A DNA stretch of 64,000 nt from Veillonellaceae bacterium (GCA_012798135.1 JAAZNU010000030.1:1-64000); one strand, 5' to 3'; positions 46,087-54,669 are shown, counted from the stretch's first letter. The notes: a model not told the origin generated them from the letters alone. A program made the numbers and translations.

Positions 46087-46362
46087 ATGTGTGTTGTGCA
46101 TGATTTTTCGCAACTGGAGGAAGCCTTGCGCCAGGAGGCCCGCGAAGTGCTGGTAATCGGTCGGTTGGCCGATCAATTGCGACAGCTGGCGCATTCCAGC
46201 GATGTCGGGCAGACGGATTCGCTGACGCAAAATCTGTTGCAACGGATCGAACGGGAATATGCCATCCTGTTCCGCGAAAAATCGCACTGCGTGCCGGTAG
46301 TGTTGCGTCAGCATGTTGATAAAACATGGGTTGCGGTTAGCGGTGGGCAAAGTGACTGCTGA
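46087..46362 (+). CDS. Small hypothetical protein (91 aa)
   Basis: Start ATG with AGAGGGG upstream. The sequence is helical (FSQLEEALRQEAREVLVIGRLADQLRQL) with a later strand (HVDKTWVAVSGG). No family recognised. The end overlaps the following GGDEF-EAL frame by about 50 nt, which suggests translational coupling. It could be a partner or regulator of that enzyme. Confidence 0.5.
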   Translation: MCVVHDFSQLEEALRQEAREVLVIGRLADQLRQLAHSSDVGQTDSLTQNLLQRIEREYAILFREKSHCVPVVLRQHVDKTWVAVSGGQSDC

Positions 46363-48100
46363 TGTGACGAAACGCCGCCGGAATCGTAAGAGCGCCGGAA
46401 TAATCCACGATAGCGCTTCGCGGGAAAAGCTGGAGCATTGCGAAGCGATTTTGGATCATATTAATGAATATATCTATTCGGTCGCCTGTTACAAGGGACT
46501 GATCCGGTCGATTTACCACAGCCCCCAGTGCCTGAAGCTAACGGGCTACACCGAGGATGAATTCCGTCGGGACCATGGTTTGTGGCTGGGGATGATCCAC
46601 CCGGACGACGGTGAGATGATCAAGGAGTTCTTGCGGGATATTTGGGGCGACCGCCGCCGGCTGCCGATTGAACATCGGATCCGCCGCAAGGATGGTACGG
46701 AGCGTTGGGTCCTTAACAACTGTGCGGCTCAGCGGGATGACGCGGGGAAAGTGTTCCGCCTGGACGGGTCGATGCTGGATATCACCGAGATGAGGAATAT
46801 TCAGGAACGTTGCTCGTTTTTGACGCATTATGATCCGTTGACCAAGCTGCCCAACCGGAATATGCTGAACAACCGACTGGAGAAAGCGATCGCCGTTGCC
46901 CGTCGGGAGAAAAAAGAAGTGGCCTTGCTGTTTTTGGACCTGGATAACTTTAAGTTCATCAACGATTCCCTGGGCCATGACATGGGCGACAAGCTGCTGG
47001 TGAGCGTTAGCCGCAAACTGAACGATTTCGTCCGTGCCGGTGACACGGTGGCCCGGTACGGCGGCGATGAATTTGTCATCGTACTTTGGGATTGCGGCGC
47101 CGATGGCGCGGCGTTGGTGGCCCGGAAACTGACTGCCGGCAGCATCAGCGTTGGCAATACCGACTTTGCGGTCGGCATGAGTATCGGCATCAGCTTATTT
47201 CCGTCGGATGGCGAAGAATGGCCAACGCTGATCCGCAATGCGGATATGGCGATGTATCACGCCAAAAAAGTGGAACGGGGAAGTTACCGTTTTTTTACGC
47301 CGGAGCTGAACCGGCGGATGCGGGAACGATTCGAGCTAAACAAGGAATTGGAACGTGCGTTGGCGGAGGATGAGTTCAAGCTGGTTTATCAGCCGACCGT
47401 CCAGATGCGAACCGGCAGAGTTAGCGGTTTGAAAGCATTGATCCGCTGGCAGCACCCCTCGCTGGGAATCCTTTTTCCCGGCGTGTTTATCCCCGTCGCC
47501 GAGGAAAGCGGAATGATCGGCCGGATCAGTGAATGGGCAGTGCACCGGGTTTGCGGGCAGATTCGGGACTGGCAGGCAGCCGGCTGGGCCGGGACCGTGG
47601 CAGTCAGTCTGTTTGATTCTTGTTTTCAGGGCCAGGGGTTCGTGCACGTGATCGAGGACTTGCTGGCCGAGACGCGGGCGCCGGCGGCGGGTTTGGAGCT
47701 GGAGTTGACGGAAGCTTCGATCATGCAGGATCCGCAACGGGTTAACGAGGAAATGGAAAAAATGAAATCACTCGGCGTTCATCTTTCCATCGACGATTTC
47801 GGCACTGGCTATTCCAGTTTGCTGCTGCTCAAAAAGTTGCCGGTCGATAAATTGCGGATTGACAGCTCATTCGTGCGGGAAATGGCGTCGGGTTCGAAAG
47901 AAATGGAGCTGGTTAGGGCCATTCTGAGCATTGGTCGCAGTATGAAGGCGTCCGTGGTGGCGGAAGGCGTGGAAACGGTTTCCCAGTATAACTTTTTGCG
48001 GGCGGAAGGCTGCGACGAGGGTCAGGGCTATTATTTCTGCCATCCGTTGCCGTCGCAGGACGTCGCCGGATTTTTGGAACGACAACCTGTTTTTTCCTGA
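46313..48100 (+). CDS. PAS-GGDEF protein with degenerate EAL domain
   Basis: 595 aa from ATG 46313; the start is not certain, since GTG 46352 is also possible. PAS (about 45-160; YHSPQCLKLTGYTEDEF), GGDEF (170-330) with YGGDEF at 249-254 and the inhibitory site RAGD 241-244, and EAL (340-590). The signature Glu is Lys (GLKALIRW, 374) and the metal-binding Asn of VNLS is Ser432 (VSLFDS). DDFGTGYSS and EGVE remain. It therefore looks like an active, feedback-controlled cyclase whose EAL domain has lost hydrolysis and may only bind c-di-GMP. Confidence 0.85.
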   Translation: MLIKHGLRLAVGKVTADVTKRRRNRKSAGIIHDSASREKLEHCEAILDHINEYIYSVACYKGLIRSIYHSPQCLKLTGYTEDEFRRDHGLWLGMIHPDDGEMIKEFLRDIWGDRRRLPIEHRIRRKDGTERWVLNNCAAQRDDAGKVFRLDGSMLDITEMRNIQERCSFLTHYDPLTKLPNRNMLNNRLEKAIAVARREKKEVALLFLDLDNFKFINDSLGHDMGDKLLVSVSRKLNDFVRAGDTVARYGGDEFVIVLWDCGADGAALVARKLTAGSISVGNTDFAVGMSIGISLFPSDGEEWPTLIRNADMAMYHAKKVERGSYRFFTPELNRRMRERFELNKELERALAEDEFKLVYQPTVQMRTGRVSGLKALIRWQHPSLGILFPGVFIPVAEESGMIGRISEWAVHRVCGQIRDWQAAGWAGTVAVSLFDSCFQGQGFVHVIEDLLAETRAPAAGLELELTEASIMQDPQRVNEEMEKMKSLGVHLSIDDFGTGYSSLLLLKKLPVDKLRIDSSFVREMASGSKEMELVRAILSIGRSMKASVVAEGVETVSQYNFLRAEGCDEGQGYYFCHPLPSQDVAGFLERQPVFS

Positions 48101-48211
48101 AAGGCCGGCAGCGGGCAGGAATACCAGTTCGTTGCGACGAACGTCATTGATTGGCGCACGACGGGGAATTCCCGATGATGCGTGCGATGAATGAACCGGT
48201 AGGTGCAATGA

Positions 48212-48574
48212 ATGGTCAACAACAAGCGGCCCAATTCCCGGAGTCTGTTTTTTTCGGATCGGTTGACCGAGGTTTTGAACCAAATTCCGCAGGTTCCTCT
48301 GACTGTTCTGGAAGCGCCGATGGGTTACGGAAAAACGACGGCGATTCAGGCGTATGTTGCCAGAACCGGGGCCAAGGCATTGTGGGCAACCGTTAACGAA
48401 AACTCCGCCGACCGCTTCTGGGACGACTTTTGCGGAGTATTCGCCGAGCTCGACTGTGAGTGCGCCCGCAAGCTGGGGGAGTTCGGACTGCCTGCCGACG
48501 GCAAGTCCCCGAATCTGTTTTGTTCGTCATCGACGACTATCACCTGCTGGATGGGTCCGACGTTCATGAGTTGA
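48212..48574 (+). pseudogene. Remnant of a MalT/LuxR-type ATPase regulator
   Basis: The first 90 residues match the start of large MalT-like LuxR regulators: FFSDRLTEVLNQIPQVPLTVLEAPMGYGKTTA (Walker A) and ATVNENSADRFWDDFCG. It then shifts frame; the Walker B part (VLFVIDDYHLLDG) continues in another frame in the next entry. About 20 residues are lost at the junction, and the remaining 700 or so residues of a MalT protein are gone. It is a dead fragment. Confidence 0.7.
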
Positions 48575-48855
48575 TCGAAAGTCTGGTTCGACAGAGGATT
48601 CCGGGTTTTCATATTGTGATCGCCATCATTCGGATTGTGGAAGTGACCGCCCGGCGGCCGTACCTGCTGGAGATAGTGTTCGACAACGGGACCGCCGTGG
48701 TCCTGAACATGGCTGCCCGGCTGGGACATATCCGTTTCATGGCATTGGCGGATGCCGAGGTGTTTGCGAAGGTGAGCACCGACGGACAATTCATCCGTTG
48801 GGGCAACAAAGCGGAAATCTCTTTGAATGAGGTATTTCAGCTGGCGCAAAAATAA
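48460..48855 (+). CDS. Chimera: MalT Walker-B fragment joined to a DUF2442 domain
   Basis: 131 aa as an open frame. Residues 20-52 (VLFVIDDYHLLDGSDVHELIESL...FHIVIA) are the Walker-B part of the MalT remnant. From residue 54 the sequence is a complete DUF2442 domain (IRIVEVTARRPYLLEIVFDNG, FMALADAEVFAKV, WGNKAEISLNEVF). DUF2442 proteins are small and often sit beside toxin-like DUF4160 genes, none of which is here. The real DUF2442 start may be GTG 48616, but no ribosome site is clear. A deletion seems to have joined two genes. A terminator follows. Confidence 0.65.
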   Translation: MRPQAGGVRTACRRQVPESVLFVIDDYHLLDGSDVHELIESLVRQRIPGFHIVIAIIRIVEVTARRPYLLEIVFDNGTAVVLNMAARLGHIRFMALADAEVFAKVSTDGQFIRWGNKAEISLNEVFQLAQK

Positions 48856-48874
48856 TAGGGGATCGAGCAGCCGG

Positions 48875-48900
48875 AGACCTGCGCGTCGCAGGTCTTTTTT
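48875..48900 (+). terminator. Terminator after the DUF2442 gene
   Basis: AGACCTGC-gcgtc-GCAGGTCT, an 8-bp stem followed by T6. Confidence 0.9.
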
Positions 48901-48902
48901 CT

Positions 48903-48931
48903 TTGCGTTCGGCCGGGTTTCCGGTTATAAT
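48903..48931 (+). promoter_or_regulatory. Promoter of the M50 protease-trpS-scp block
   Basis: TTGCGT (48903-48908)-N17-TATAAT (48926-48931). Confidence 0.65.
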
Positions 48932-48964
48932 TACAATATTGACAGACAAAGAGGAGTATCCTAT

Positions 48965-49006
48965 ATGAACGGCATGAAAAAGGAGGACCTTCGTGTTCGG
49001 TTTTGA
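48965..49006 (+). CDS. Short leader ORF (13 aa) overlapping the M50 start
   Basis: ATG 48965 has GAGGAG 9 nt upstream and codes MNGMKKEDLRVRF before TGA at 49004. The GTG start of the protease gene (48993) lies inside it, in another frame, and the AAAAAGGAGG that serves the protease is inside its codons. Translation of the leader could open or block that site. Confidence 0.35.
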   Translation: MNGMKKEDLRVRF

Positions 49007-49628
49007 TGTAGATATGGTATATCGGATTCCCGCGCTGTTGGCGGCGATGACGATTCATGAATATTCCCATGCCCGGGCGGCTGTGGCGATGGGGGATCCG
49101 ACGCCCCGGTTTCTGGGACGCGTGACGCTGAACCCGATTCCCCATATTGACCCGGTTGGGTTGTTGCTGTTGTTTATTGCCGGGTTTGGCTGGGCGAAAC
49201 CGGTGCCGATCAATCCCCGTAACTTTTTTGACGGCCGCAAAGGAACGTTTATTGTGTCCCTGGCCGGCGCCGGCGCCAACATCGCGCTCGGGTTCGTGGC
49301 GTTCTTTTTCCTGAACTTCCTGTATGAACTGAATCTGATCGGTGTCGTCTGGCAAAAGACACTTGCACAGTTATACCGGTACAATGTGATGTTCGCCGTG
49401 TTCAACCTGATTCCGATTCCGCCGTTGGATGGCTCGAAAGTTTTGATGAGTCTGTTGCCGGGACGATTGGCGTATCAGTACCAGAAGCTTGAGCCGTACG
49501 GCAACTATATCCTGATCGCCCTGGTGCTGATCCCGGGTCTGCTTAGTTTCGTCGTGACGCCATTTTTCCGGGTGGTCGAGTTTGTGATCCGGGGCGCCGC
49601 CAGAATTATTTTGGGAATTGTATTATAA
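48993..49628 (+). CDS. Site-2 protease family (M50) membrane metalloprotease
   Basis: 211 aa, four to five membrane segments. The zinc motif is HEYSH (residues 22-26) and the partner Asp lies in NLIPIPPLDGSK. This is the short YwhC-like/Rip3-free M50B form common in Firmicutes. Expected to cleave substrates within the membrane; the target is unknown. GTG start with AAAAAGGAGG. It leads a block with trpS and scpAB, the neighbourhood usual for this gene in Firmicutes. Confidence 0.92.
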   Translation: MFGFDVDMVYRIPALLAAMTIHEYSHARAAVAMGDPTPRFLGRVTLNPIPHIDPVGLLLLFIAGFGWAKPVPINPRNFFDGRKGTFIVSLAGAGANIALGFVAFFFLNFLYELNLIGVVWQKTLAQLYRYNVMFAVFNLIPIPPLDGSKVLMSLLPGRLAYQYQKLEPYGNYILIALVLIPGLLSFVVTPFFRVVEFVIRGAARIILGIVL

Positions 49629-49642
49629 GAGGAGCGGGTAAA

Positions 49643-50635
49643 ATGGTCAAAGGTCGTATTTTCAGCGGAATGCAGCCCTCGGGGAACTTCCATCTGGGCA
49701 ATTATCTCGGCGCGTTGTCGAACTGGGTGAAACTGCAGCATGAGTATGAGTGTTTCTTCTGCATCGTGGACTGGCATGCGCTCACCTCGTCGTTCGAAGA
49801 CCCGTCGCGACTGCCGGATTATATTCATAATATGGCCCTGGATTGGCTGAGCGCCGGTCTGGATCCAGAAAAAAACCGGATTTTTATTCAGTCCCACGTC
49901 AAGGAACATGCGGAACTGCATCTGTTGCTGTCGATGATGACGCCGCTGTCCTGGCTGGAGCGGGTGCCGACCTACAAGGACAAATTGCAGCAGTTGGGCG
50001 AGCAGGGCAAGGATATCAACACTTACGGGTTTCTGGGCTACCCGGTGCTGATGACGGCGGATATCATTCTGTACAAGGCGGATACGGTGCCGGTCGGCGA
50101 AGATCAGCTGCCGCATCTGGAACTGGCCCGGGAAATGGTGCGTCGGTTCAACTTTATCTATAAGCAGGAATTGTTTCCGGAACCGAAGGGATATATCGGC
50201 GCGGCGCCGGTGGTTCCGGGAATCGATGGACGCAAGATGAGCAAATCGTATGGCAATGAGATTCCGTTCGCCGCCAGCCCGGAGGAACTGCGCGCCCGCG
50301 TGCGACTGATGGTGACCGATCCGCAGCGTATCAAACGGACCGATCCGGGCCGGCCGGAAGTTTGTCCGGTGTTCACCTTCCACAAGCTTTACAGTCCGGC
50401 TGAACTTGGCGAAATCGAGACTGGTTGCCGCAATGCCGGCATTGGTTGCGTCGACTGCAAGAAACGCCTGGCCGAACACATGGTCGAGGCGCTGGCGGAT
50501 ATCCATCACCGGCGTCAGGATTGGGCTTCCCGCCCCAAGGACGTGAAAGACATTCTGGATAACGGCGCCAAACGGGCCCGGGAAACCGCGCAAGCGACGA
50601 TGGAGCAAGTCCGTTCGGCTATGCACATGGGATGA
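49643..50635 (+). CDS. trpS: Tryptophan-tRNA ligase
   Basis: 330 aa, the normal size. The HIGH-type motif reads NFHLGNYLG and the KMSKS motif is GIDGRKMSKSYGN. MTPLSWLERVPTYKDK and PVGEDQLPHLELAREM are standard. It charges tRNA-Trp in the cytoplasm. GAGGAGCGGG precedes the ATG, and its stop overlaps the scpA start. No T-box leader is visible upstream. Confidence 0.98.
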   Translation: MVKGRIFSGMQPSGNFHLGNYLGALSNWVKLQHEYECFFCIVDWHALTSSFEDPSRLPDYIHNMALDWLSAGLDPEKNRIFIQSHVKEHAELHLLLSMMTPLSWLERVPTYKDKLQQLGEQGKDINTYGFLGYPVLMTADIILYKADTVPVGEDQLPHLELAREMVRRFNFIYKQELFPEPKGYIGAAPVVPGIDGRKMSKSYGNEIPFAASPEELRARVRLMVTDPQRIKRTDPGRPEVCPVFTFHKLYSPAELGEIETGCRNAGIGCVDCKKRLAEHMVEALADIHHRRQDWASRPKDVKDILDNGAKRARETAQATMEQVRSAMHMG

Positions 50636-51351
50636 ACGCCGAAGAATACAATATCAAGCTGGAAGCATTTGAAGGGCCGTTGGCCCTTCTGCTCCATCTG
50701 ATCGAAAAAAACAAGATCGATATTTACGATATTCCGGTCGCGGCGGTGGCGGAGCAATATCTGGCTTATTTGCGCGCCTGGAAGGAATTCAACATGGAAG
50801 TGGCGACCGAATTTCTCACCATGGCGTCCACGCTGCTCCTCATTAAGTCGCGAATGCTGCTGCCGAAACCGGCGAAGCCGGAAGATGCAGCGGAGGAGGA
50901 AGAGGAAGACCCGCGCGCCGAACTGGTCGAACGCCTCATCGAGTACCGACGGTTCCGGGAGGCTGGTGATGCGTTGCAAAAGCTGCTGCAGCAGCGGCAG
51001 CGCTATGTTCACCGTCTGCCCCAGGTGTTCACGGTCGAACGGGCGCTGCCGAAGGGACTGACAATCGAGGAGCTGTTGGGGGCGTTCGCGGCGCTATGGG
51101 AAACGGTAGCCGAAGAATTTCGCACGATTGCCCGCGAAGAGATCACGGTGCAGGACAAGATGACGGACATTCTGGGGCTGTTGACGGAACACGGCGGTCG
51201 TCTGGAGTTCCGGCAGACGCTCAAACGTACGGGTACCAAGGTGGAGATCGTGAGCGCGTTTCTGGCCATTCTGGAACTGATCCGGCTGCGGCGGATCCGG
51301 ATTCAGCAACCGGAGGCATTTGGCCCGATTTTCCTGACATGGAGGGAATGA
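50632..51351 (+). CDS. scpA: Segregation and condensation protein A
   Basis: 239 aa. The N-terminus KLEAFEGPLALLLHLIEKNKIDIYDIPVA is diagnostic. Middle acidic linker DAAEEEEEDPRAELVERLIEYRRF, C-terminal winged helix that binds the SMC head. ScpA (kleisin) closes the SMC ring for chromosome segregation. ATGA overlap with trpS; scpB starts 7 nt after its stop. Confidence 0.97.
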   Translation: MNAEEYNIKLEAFEGPLALLLHLIEKNKIDIYDIPVAAVAEQYLAYLRAWKEFNMEVATEFLTMASTLLLIKSRMLLPKPAKPEDAAEEEEEDPRAELVERLIEYRRFREAGDALQKLLQQRQRYVHRLPQVFTVERALPKGLTIEELLGAFAALWETVAEEFRTIAREEITVQDKMTDILGLLTEHGGRLEFRQTLKRTGTKVEIVSAFLAILELIRLRRIRIQQPEAFGPIFLTWRE

Positions 51352-51358
51352 TGCCATT

Positions 51359-51904
51359 ATGTTCTATCAGCATCTGAAAGGCCCGATGGAAGCCATGCTG
51401 TTCGCCGCCGGCGATCCATTAAAGCCGGAACGGTTGTCGGATTTGCTGGATATTCCGTTGGATCATGTGTTGGAAATGTTGCGGGAGTTGCAGGCGGACA
51501 TGGACCGGCCGGAACGGGGGATTTGCCTGCTCCAGGTGGCCGGTGGCTGGCAGATGTGCGCCAAACCCGAGTTGGCTCCGGTAGTGGAAAAACTGGCGGC
51601 TCACCAGGACGCCAAATTATCACCCGCTGCGCTGGAAACATTGTCGATCATTGCATTTAAACAGCCGGTGACCCGGCAGGATGTGGAATTGATCCGGGGC
51701 GTGCAGTCGGACGGTGTCATCAATACCCTGGTGGAACGACGCCTGATCAAGGAGGTCGGACGCAAGGACTCGATCGGCCGGCCGATTTTGTTCGGGACGA
51801 CCGAAGAGTTTCTGGCCTGTTTCGGGCTGAACAGTCTGGCTGAGCTGCCGCCGTTGCCGGAAGCCGAACCGCTGCCGGAAGAACCGGGACTGGGGGAGGC
51901 ATGA
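51359..51904 (+). CDS. scpB: Segregation and condensation protein B
   Basis: 181 aa. MEAMLFAAGDPLKPERLSDLL and the winged-helix ALETLSIIAFKQPVTRQDVELIRGVQSDGVINTL are the ScpB family core. It forms a dimer that binds ScpA. Stop overlaps the rluB start (ATGA). Pro- and Glu-rich C-terminal tail. Confidence 0.96.
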   Translation: MFYQHLKGPMEAMLFAAGDPLKPERLSDLLDIPLDHVLEMLRELQADMDRPERGICLLQVAGGWQMCAKPELAPVVEKLAAHQDAKLSPAALETLSIIAFKQPVTRQDVELIRGVQSDGVINTLVERRLIKEVGRKDSIGRPILFGTTEEFLACFGLNSLAELPPLPEAEPLPEEPGLGEA

Positions 51905-52635
51905 GCGCCGAACGTTTGCAGAAAATCATCAGTTCGGCCGGACTGGCATCCCGGCGGCAAGCGGAAGAGTGGATTCTGGCCGGCCGGGTCGCGGTCAACG
52001 GCGAAGTGGTCCGGGAACTGGGCTCACGGGCGGATTGGGAAACCGACCGGATCGAAGTGGACGGCCAGCTCTTGCAACGCGCCGGGTTGGTTTATTATTT
52101 GTTGAACAAGCCCTATGGCGTGATTACGTCGTTGCAGGACCCGCAGGGCCGGAAAACGGTGGCGGAACTCGCCGCAGCCGCCGGCGTCCATGACCGGGTG
52201 TACCCGGTGGGCCGACTGGATTACGACACCGAAGGACTGCTTCTGCTCACGAATGACGGGGAACTCACGCAGGGGTTGTCGCACCCGCGGTTCGAAGTGG
52301 AAAAGGAATACGAGGTCGATGTGGAAGAACGACCGATGCCTGAGCTCCTGAAACGCCTGGAAGCTGGAGTGAGTCTGGCCGATGGGATGACCGCCCCGGC
52401 GCGGACATTTCCGCCGGTAATTGCGGAAAATGGGTTTTGGCGCTTCCGGATCATCATTCACGAGGGAAGAAACCGGCAAGTGCGCCGGATGTCGGAAGCG
52501 GTTGGACTGACCGCCCGGCGCCTGAAACGGATTCGCTATGGTTTTTTGACGCTGAGCGGCCTGAAGGCCGGCGAGTTGCGTTCGTTGGAACCGGCGGAAG
52601 TGCAACGCCTGAAGGAATTGGTCGGCAAAAAGTAG
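51901..52635 (+). CDS. rluB: 23S rRNA pseudouridine synthase (RluB family)
   Basis: 244 aa. S4 RNA-binding domain at the start (RLQKIISSAGLASRRQAEEWI), then the catalytic domain with Asp107 in GRLDYDTEGLLLLTNDGEL, and RNRQVRRMSEAVGLTARRLKRI. It converts a uridine of helix 89 of 23S rRNA. Four-nt overlap with scpB. Confidence 0.95.
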   Translation: MSAERLQKIISSAGLASRRQAEEWILAGRVAVNGEVVRELGSRADWETDRIEVDGQLLQRAGLVYYLLNKPYGVITSLQDPQGRKTVAELAAAAGVHDRVYPVGRLDYDTEGLLLLTNDGELTQGLSHPRFEVEKEYEVDVEERPMPELLKRLEAGVSLADGMTAPARTFPPVIAENGFWRFRIIIHEGRNRQVRRMSEAVGLTARRLKRIRYGFLTLSGLKAGELRSLEPAEVQRLKELVGKK

Positions 52636-52683
52636 AATAGTAATATCGTGTTGGGCGAATAGTGGAGCAAGAAGCAGGGAAGG

Positions 52684-53991
52684 ATGGTGACTGTCATGGC
52701 AGGAGGAAGATTCATCGGCCCGGCGAGGGCTTTGCGCGGAACCGTGGCGGTTCCGGGGGACAAATCGCTGTCGCACCGGAGTGTTATGTTGGCCGGGCTG
52801 GCGGATACACCGGTGACAGTCAAGAATTTTTTGGCGTCGGCGGACTGCCTGTCGACTGTGGCCTGCCTGCGTGCGCTCGGCATAGTAGTCGAAACGCGGG
52901 CGAATGGGGAAATCACCGTTCGCGGAAAAGGTTTGTATGGACTCAGTGAACCGGATAATGTGCTGGATGCCGGCAACTCAGGGACGACAATTCGTCTGTT
53001 GAGCGGGTTGTTGGCAGGCCAGCCATTTTTTTCGGTTCTGACGGGTGACGATTCGCTGCGCCGGCGGCCGATGGCCCGGATTATCACACCGCTCACCCAA
53101 ATGGGCGCGAAGCTGGTCGGCCGGGAAAATTCCCGCTATGCACCGGTGGCCGTTGAACCTTCCGCCAGCCTGCAGGGGATTCATTATGATATGCCGGTGG
53201 CCAGCGCCCAAGTGAAGTCGGCGATCATGTTCGCTGCGCTGTACGCCTCGTCGCCGACCGTGGTGACTGAGCCCTATCTTTCCCGGGATCACACCGAGCG
53301 TATGTTTATCCAGTTTGGCGTACCGGTGTTCCGGGAGGAACTGTCTGTTACGGTCAACCCGGTCAGCAGCCTGCGGGCGCCGGCGGTGATCGATGTTCCG
53401 GGCGACTTTAGTTCGGCGGCGTTTTTGCTGGTGGCGGCAACGATTATTCCTGACAGTGAGGTGCTTTTGACCAACGTCGGCATCAATCCGACCCGAACCG
53501 GACTTTTGGATGTATTGCGGGACATGGGCGCCGACATCGAGGTGTTGGCGCAACGATGCAGCGGCGAGGAGCCAGTGGCCGATCTGCGGGTTCGGTCCGC
53601 ACCCTTGCGGGGAGTATCGGTAAGTTCGGATATGATTCCCCGCCTGATCGATGAGATCCCGGTGTTGGCGGTGGCGGCTCTGTTTGCTCACGGCCGGACG
53701 CGGATCGAGGGTGCGGAGGAGCTGCGGGTCAAGGAAACGGATCGCCTGCGGGCCATGGCCTGCGAACTCGCCCGGATGGGCGGCAATGTCACCGAGCGCC
53801 GGGACGGGTTGATCATCGAAGGCGCCGGTAAACTGCACAGCGCCGAATGTTTGACCTACGCCGATCATCGGGTAGCGATGGCGTTGACGGTTGCCGGCCT
53901 GGCCAGCGAAGGAGTCTGTCTGGATGATCTCGGGTGCGTCGCCATCTCGTTTCCCGGTTTTTTTGAAATCATGGAAGGATGTCGGGCATGA
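52684..53991 (+). CDS. aroA: 3-phosphoshikimate 1-carboxyvinyltransferase (EPSP synthase)
   Basis: 435 aa. GDKSLSHRSVMLAGLADTPV, LDAGNSGTTIRLLSGLLAGQ and LRVKETDRLRAM mark the family. It joins shikimate-3-phosphate and PEP in the chorismate pathway. The start is either ATG 52684 (GGGAAGG abuts it) or ATG 52696. The stop overlaps the cmk start. Confidence 0.97.
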   Translation: MVTVMAGGRFIGPARALRGTVAVPGDKSLSHRSVMLAGLADTPVTVKNFLASADCLSTVACLRALGIVVETRANGEITVRGKGLYGLSEPDNVLDAGNSGTTIRLLSGLLAGQPFFSVLTGDDSLRRRPMARIITPLTQMGAKLVGRENSRYAPVAVEPSASLQGIHYDMPVASAQVKSAIMFAALYASSPTVVTEPYLSRDHTERMFIQFGVPVFREELSVTVNPVSSLRAPAVIDVPGDFSSAAFLLVAATIIPDSEVLLTNVGINPTRTGLLDVLRDMGADIEVLAQRCSGEEPVADLRVRSAPLRGVSVSSDMIPRLIDEIPVLAVAALFAHGRTRIEGAEELRVKETDRLRAMACELARMGGNVTERRDGLIIEGAGKLHSAECLTYADHRVAMALTVAGLASEGVCLDDLGCVAISFPGFFEIMEGCRA

Positions 53992-54665
53992 AACAAAACG
54001 TGATCGCGATCGACGGTCCGGCCGGCGCCGGAAAAAGTACGGTGGCTCGTCAAGTCGCCCAACAGCTGGGCTTTGTTTATGTGGATACCGGCGCGATGTA
54101 TCGGGCGGTTACCTGTCGCGCGTTAAGCGGGAGCCTGGACCTGGAAAACGTGGCGGCTGTCTCGGAACTGGCGGCGCGGATCGACGTGCGGTTTGCAAAG
54201 TCACCGGCGGGACTACGGATGATGGCCGACGGCGAGGATGTCACGGAAGCGATTCGTACACCGGCGGTGACGGCTGCCGTATCGCGGGTTTCCCAGATTC
54301 CGGCGGTACGCCGGGCCATGGTACGGCTGCAGCGCGAGTTGGCGGCCGCTGGCGGTACGGTTTTGGACGGACGGGATATCGGTACGGTCGTCGTGCCGGA
54401 TGCCTGCTGCAAAATCTTTCTGACCGCAACTGCGGCGGAACGGGCCCGCCGGCGTTGGCTGGAGATGCGGGAGAAAGGCTTCGAACCGGATCTGGCGGTA
54501 TTGCGGCGGGAAATGGAAGAACGGGACCGGCAGGATTCCGAGCGGGAGCTGGCGCCGCTGGTTCAGGCGGCGGACGCCGTTGCCCTCGACACGACGGGAT
54601 TGGGCATCGAAGCGGTTGTGGAACGGATCGTGCAAATTTATCAGGATGGACGGTGTCGGGAGTAA
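53988..54665 (+). CDS. cmk: Cytidylate kinase
   Basis: 225 aa. P-loop GPAGAGKST, the substrate site YVDTGAMYRAVT and VLDGRDIGTVVVPDA identify CMP kinase. ATG 53988 overlaps the aroA stop, with GGAAGGA upstream. The order aroA-cmk-plsC is typical of Firmicutes. Confidence 0.97.
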   Translation: MKQNVIAIDGPAGAGKSTVARQVAQQLGFVYVDTGAMYRAVTCRALSGSLDLENVAAVSELAARIDVRFAKSPAGLRMMADGEDVTEAIRTPAVTAAVSRVSQIPAVRRAMVRLQRELAAAGGTVLDGRDIGTVVVPDACCKIFLTATAAERARRRWLEMREKGFEPDLAVLRREMEERDRQDSERELAPLVQAADAVALDTTGLGIEAVVERIVQIYQDGRCRE

Positions 54666-54669
54666 CGGT

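Noticed and set aside
45594..46103. 169-codon frame after the PAS-PucR HTH
   Set aside because: It overlaps the HTH coding part in another frame and crosses the terminator at 45940.
48938..48944. TTGACA before the M50 gene as a -35
   Set aside because: No -10 at proper distance before the gene; the TTGCGT-TATAAT pair upstream is better placed.
49629..49642. T-box leader for trpS
   Set aside because: Only 14 nt separate trpS from the M50 gene, so there is no room, and no T-box sequence was seen further up.
49505..50626. 373-codon open frame on the minus strand
   Set aside because: It is antisense to trpS, whose HIGH and KMSKS motifs are intact.
52978..53868. 296-codon open frame on the minus strand
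   Set aside because: It is antisense to aroA; basic, repetitive shadow product.
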